Below are positions 62,767 to 64,000 of a stretch of DNA of 64,000 nucleotides, piece by piece. The notes below the pieces were generated by a model, which ran no database searches, had not been told where the DNA came from, and saw only the letters and a list, made by a program, of their open reading frames with translations. Position 1 is the stretch's first letter; each line of letters begins with the position of its first letter. A program made the position numbers and the translations under genes. The DNA comes from Flavobacteriaceae bacterium (GTDB taxonomy: Bacteria > Bacteroidota > Bacteroidia > Flavobacteriales > Flavobacteriaceae): assembly GCA_002723075.1 (NCBI GenBank), contig PBNJ01000016.1, positions 6,435-70,434 of the forward strand. Reading direction: 5' to 3'.

Positions 62767-63880
62767 GAAACAAGTCAGCAGATATCCCGTCGGCTAAAAA
62801 CGCACCTTTTCGTGTGGTTTTTAGGGCATTGTTTTCGATGTGAAGAAGACCCTCATCCACAAAACGTTTGGCTTGTTTTTCCAAATGCTGGCGATAACGC
62901 AACCCCAAGTCGTTTTCCATTGCTTGCAGCGATACTCCCCATGATGCACGAAGTCCAATCATAATGGATTCATTGTAGCGATCAACAACACTTAGCTTTT
63001 CAATCGTTTGCGGCAATTCTTCCTTTGCGATTTGCTTCAAATAACTCGCATTGTTACTCACATTCCAATACCGCTGATCCCCATCAAATCCGTGGGCAGA
63101 GGGGCCAATTCCCAAATAGGTCTTGCCTTGCCAATAGCCCGTATTATTTTGAGAGTGATAACCCGGTTTACCAAAACTAGATAATTCATAATGATCATAA
63201 CCCGCTAGCGTTAGGGTATCAACCAAATGATGAAATTGCGCCTCCACCACACCCTCGTCGAGAAGTGAAACCACTCCCTTATCCACAAACCGCTCTAGCG
63301 CTGTTTTGGATTCTAGGGTGAGGGCATAAGACGATATATGTGGCACCTCGAGTTGAAGGGCATAGTCAAGATTTCTTTTCCAATCCCCAAGGGTAGTATT
63401 TGGATTTCCAAAAAGAAGATCAATTGATACATTGTCAAACCTCTTTTTTGCATACTCAACTGATGATAGGGCCTCAATTCCGTTGTGAGCACGGTTCATA
63501 AGAGTGAGCTCATCGTCCAAAAACGATTGCACACCAATCGAAAGACGATTGAAACCTAGCTTTTGGAGGTCATTGATATACTCAGGACTTAAGTCATCTG
63601 GGTTGGCTTCAAGAGTAATTTCAGGGTCTGCCACAACCGAAAAGGAGCTGTTGACTTCATCGAGCAAAAGGCGGAGTTGAGTAGGACTCAAAACAGAAGG
63701 TGTTCCACCGCCAAAGTATATAGTCTCTACAGGAACTTTGGCATCTTGCTTTCGGAGTCGAATTTCTTGTCGGATTGCAGTGATCATATCGTTTGCATAG
63801 CGCATCGATGTCGAAAAATGAAAGTTACAGTAGTGACATGCCTTTTTACAAAAAGGGATATGAAGATATATACCCGACAT
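62738..63880 (-). CDS. hemW: Radical SAM family haem chaperone / coproporphyrinogen III oxidase-like
   Basis: GIYLHIPFCKKACHYCNFHF (CxxxCxxC), TIYFGGGTPSVLSPTQL, FNRLSIGVQSFLDDEL. Confidence 0.94.
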   Translation of the reverse strand: MSGIYLHIPFCKKACHYCNFHFSTSMRYANDMITAIRQEIRLRKQDAKVPVETIYFGGGTPSVLSPTQLRLLLDEVNSSFSVVADPEITLEANPDDLSPEYINDLQKLGFNRLSIGVQSFLDDELTLMNRAHNGIEALSSVEYAKKRFDNVSIDLLFGNPNTTLGDWKRNLDYALQLEVPHISSYALTLESKTALERFVDKGVVSLLDEGVVEAQFHHLVDTLTLAGYDHYELSSFGKPGYHSQNNTGYWQGKTYLGIGPSAHGFDGDQRYWNVSNNASYLKQIAKEELPQTIEKLSVVDRYNESIMIGLRASWGVSLQAMENDLGLRYRQHLEKQAKRFVDEGLLHIENNALKTTRKGAFLADGISADLFLIDFLGASS

Positions 63881-63881
63881 G

Positions 63882-64000
63882 CTATTTTTTTACACGGTGT
63901 ACTTCTTGTTTGACAAAGGCACCCCAACTCGAGTAACTTTTCCCTGATTGCTGACCAGGATTAAAAAAATGACATACGGCAGCAGCGAGGCCATCAGTAG
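63882..64000 (-). CDS. ruvC: Crossover junction endodeoxyribonuclease RuvC, C-terminal fragment
   Basis: Reverse-strand reading ...TDGLAAAVCHFFNPGQQSGKSYSSWGAFVKQEVHRVKK* matches the RuvC C-terminus style (DALA.AVCH). Runs off the window end. Confidence 0.82.
   Translation of the reverse strand, partial: TDGLAAAVCHFFNPGQQSGKSYSSWGAFVKQEVHRVKK

Overview
The window is from a low-GC marine-type Bacteroidota (Flavobacteriia-like) chromosome. I judge this from the SusC/SusD pair, the DUF4296, DUF4271 and DUF4212 families, the LuxE-like acyltransferase and the overall codon character. From left to right it contains: (1) the end of an ABC transporter locus and small membrane proteins. (2) A transporter block: an SSS symporter with its DUF4212 partner, and two FucP-type sugar MFS proteins. 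(3) A redox-type sugar/glycoside catabolic region at about 7.8-19.9 kb, with two Gfo/Idh/MocA oxidoreductases, three xylose-isomerase-like TIM-barrel proteins, a DUF1080 (3-keto-glycoside hydrolase-like) lipoprotein, a c-type cytochrome lipoprotein, an aldo/keto reductase, and a GMC oxidoreductase with its gluconate-2-dehydrogenase-subunit-3-like partner. (4) A LacI-SusC-SusD locus. (5) A compact four-gene unit: two giant VCBS/ASPIC lipoproteins, a membrane-anchored GyrI-like protein and a vanadium-haloperoxidase-like lipoprotein. (6) A tightly packed nine-gene run at 34.8-50.5 kb: a sucrose-transporter-like MFS, a glycosidase-kinase fusion, GH97, GH65, GH97, glpK, glpD, glpF and a TonB receptor. 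(7) Housekeeping genes to the end (nifU-like, mrp, MGMT-like, trmB, two-component system, tyrS, pyrC, DPM1-like, hemD, tRNA-Leu, M20 peptidase, hemW, partial ruvC). The best candidates for something undescribed are the GH100-like/uridine-kinase-like fusion in an operon with glycerol-catabolism genes (possibly an alpha-glucosyl-glycerol or sucrose-type osmolyte pathway) and the VCBS/VCBS/GyrI/haloperoxidase cassette. No CRISPR array, phage, transposon or rRNA was seen. All family calls were made by eye from the sequence, with no database search.
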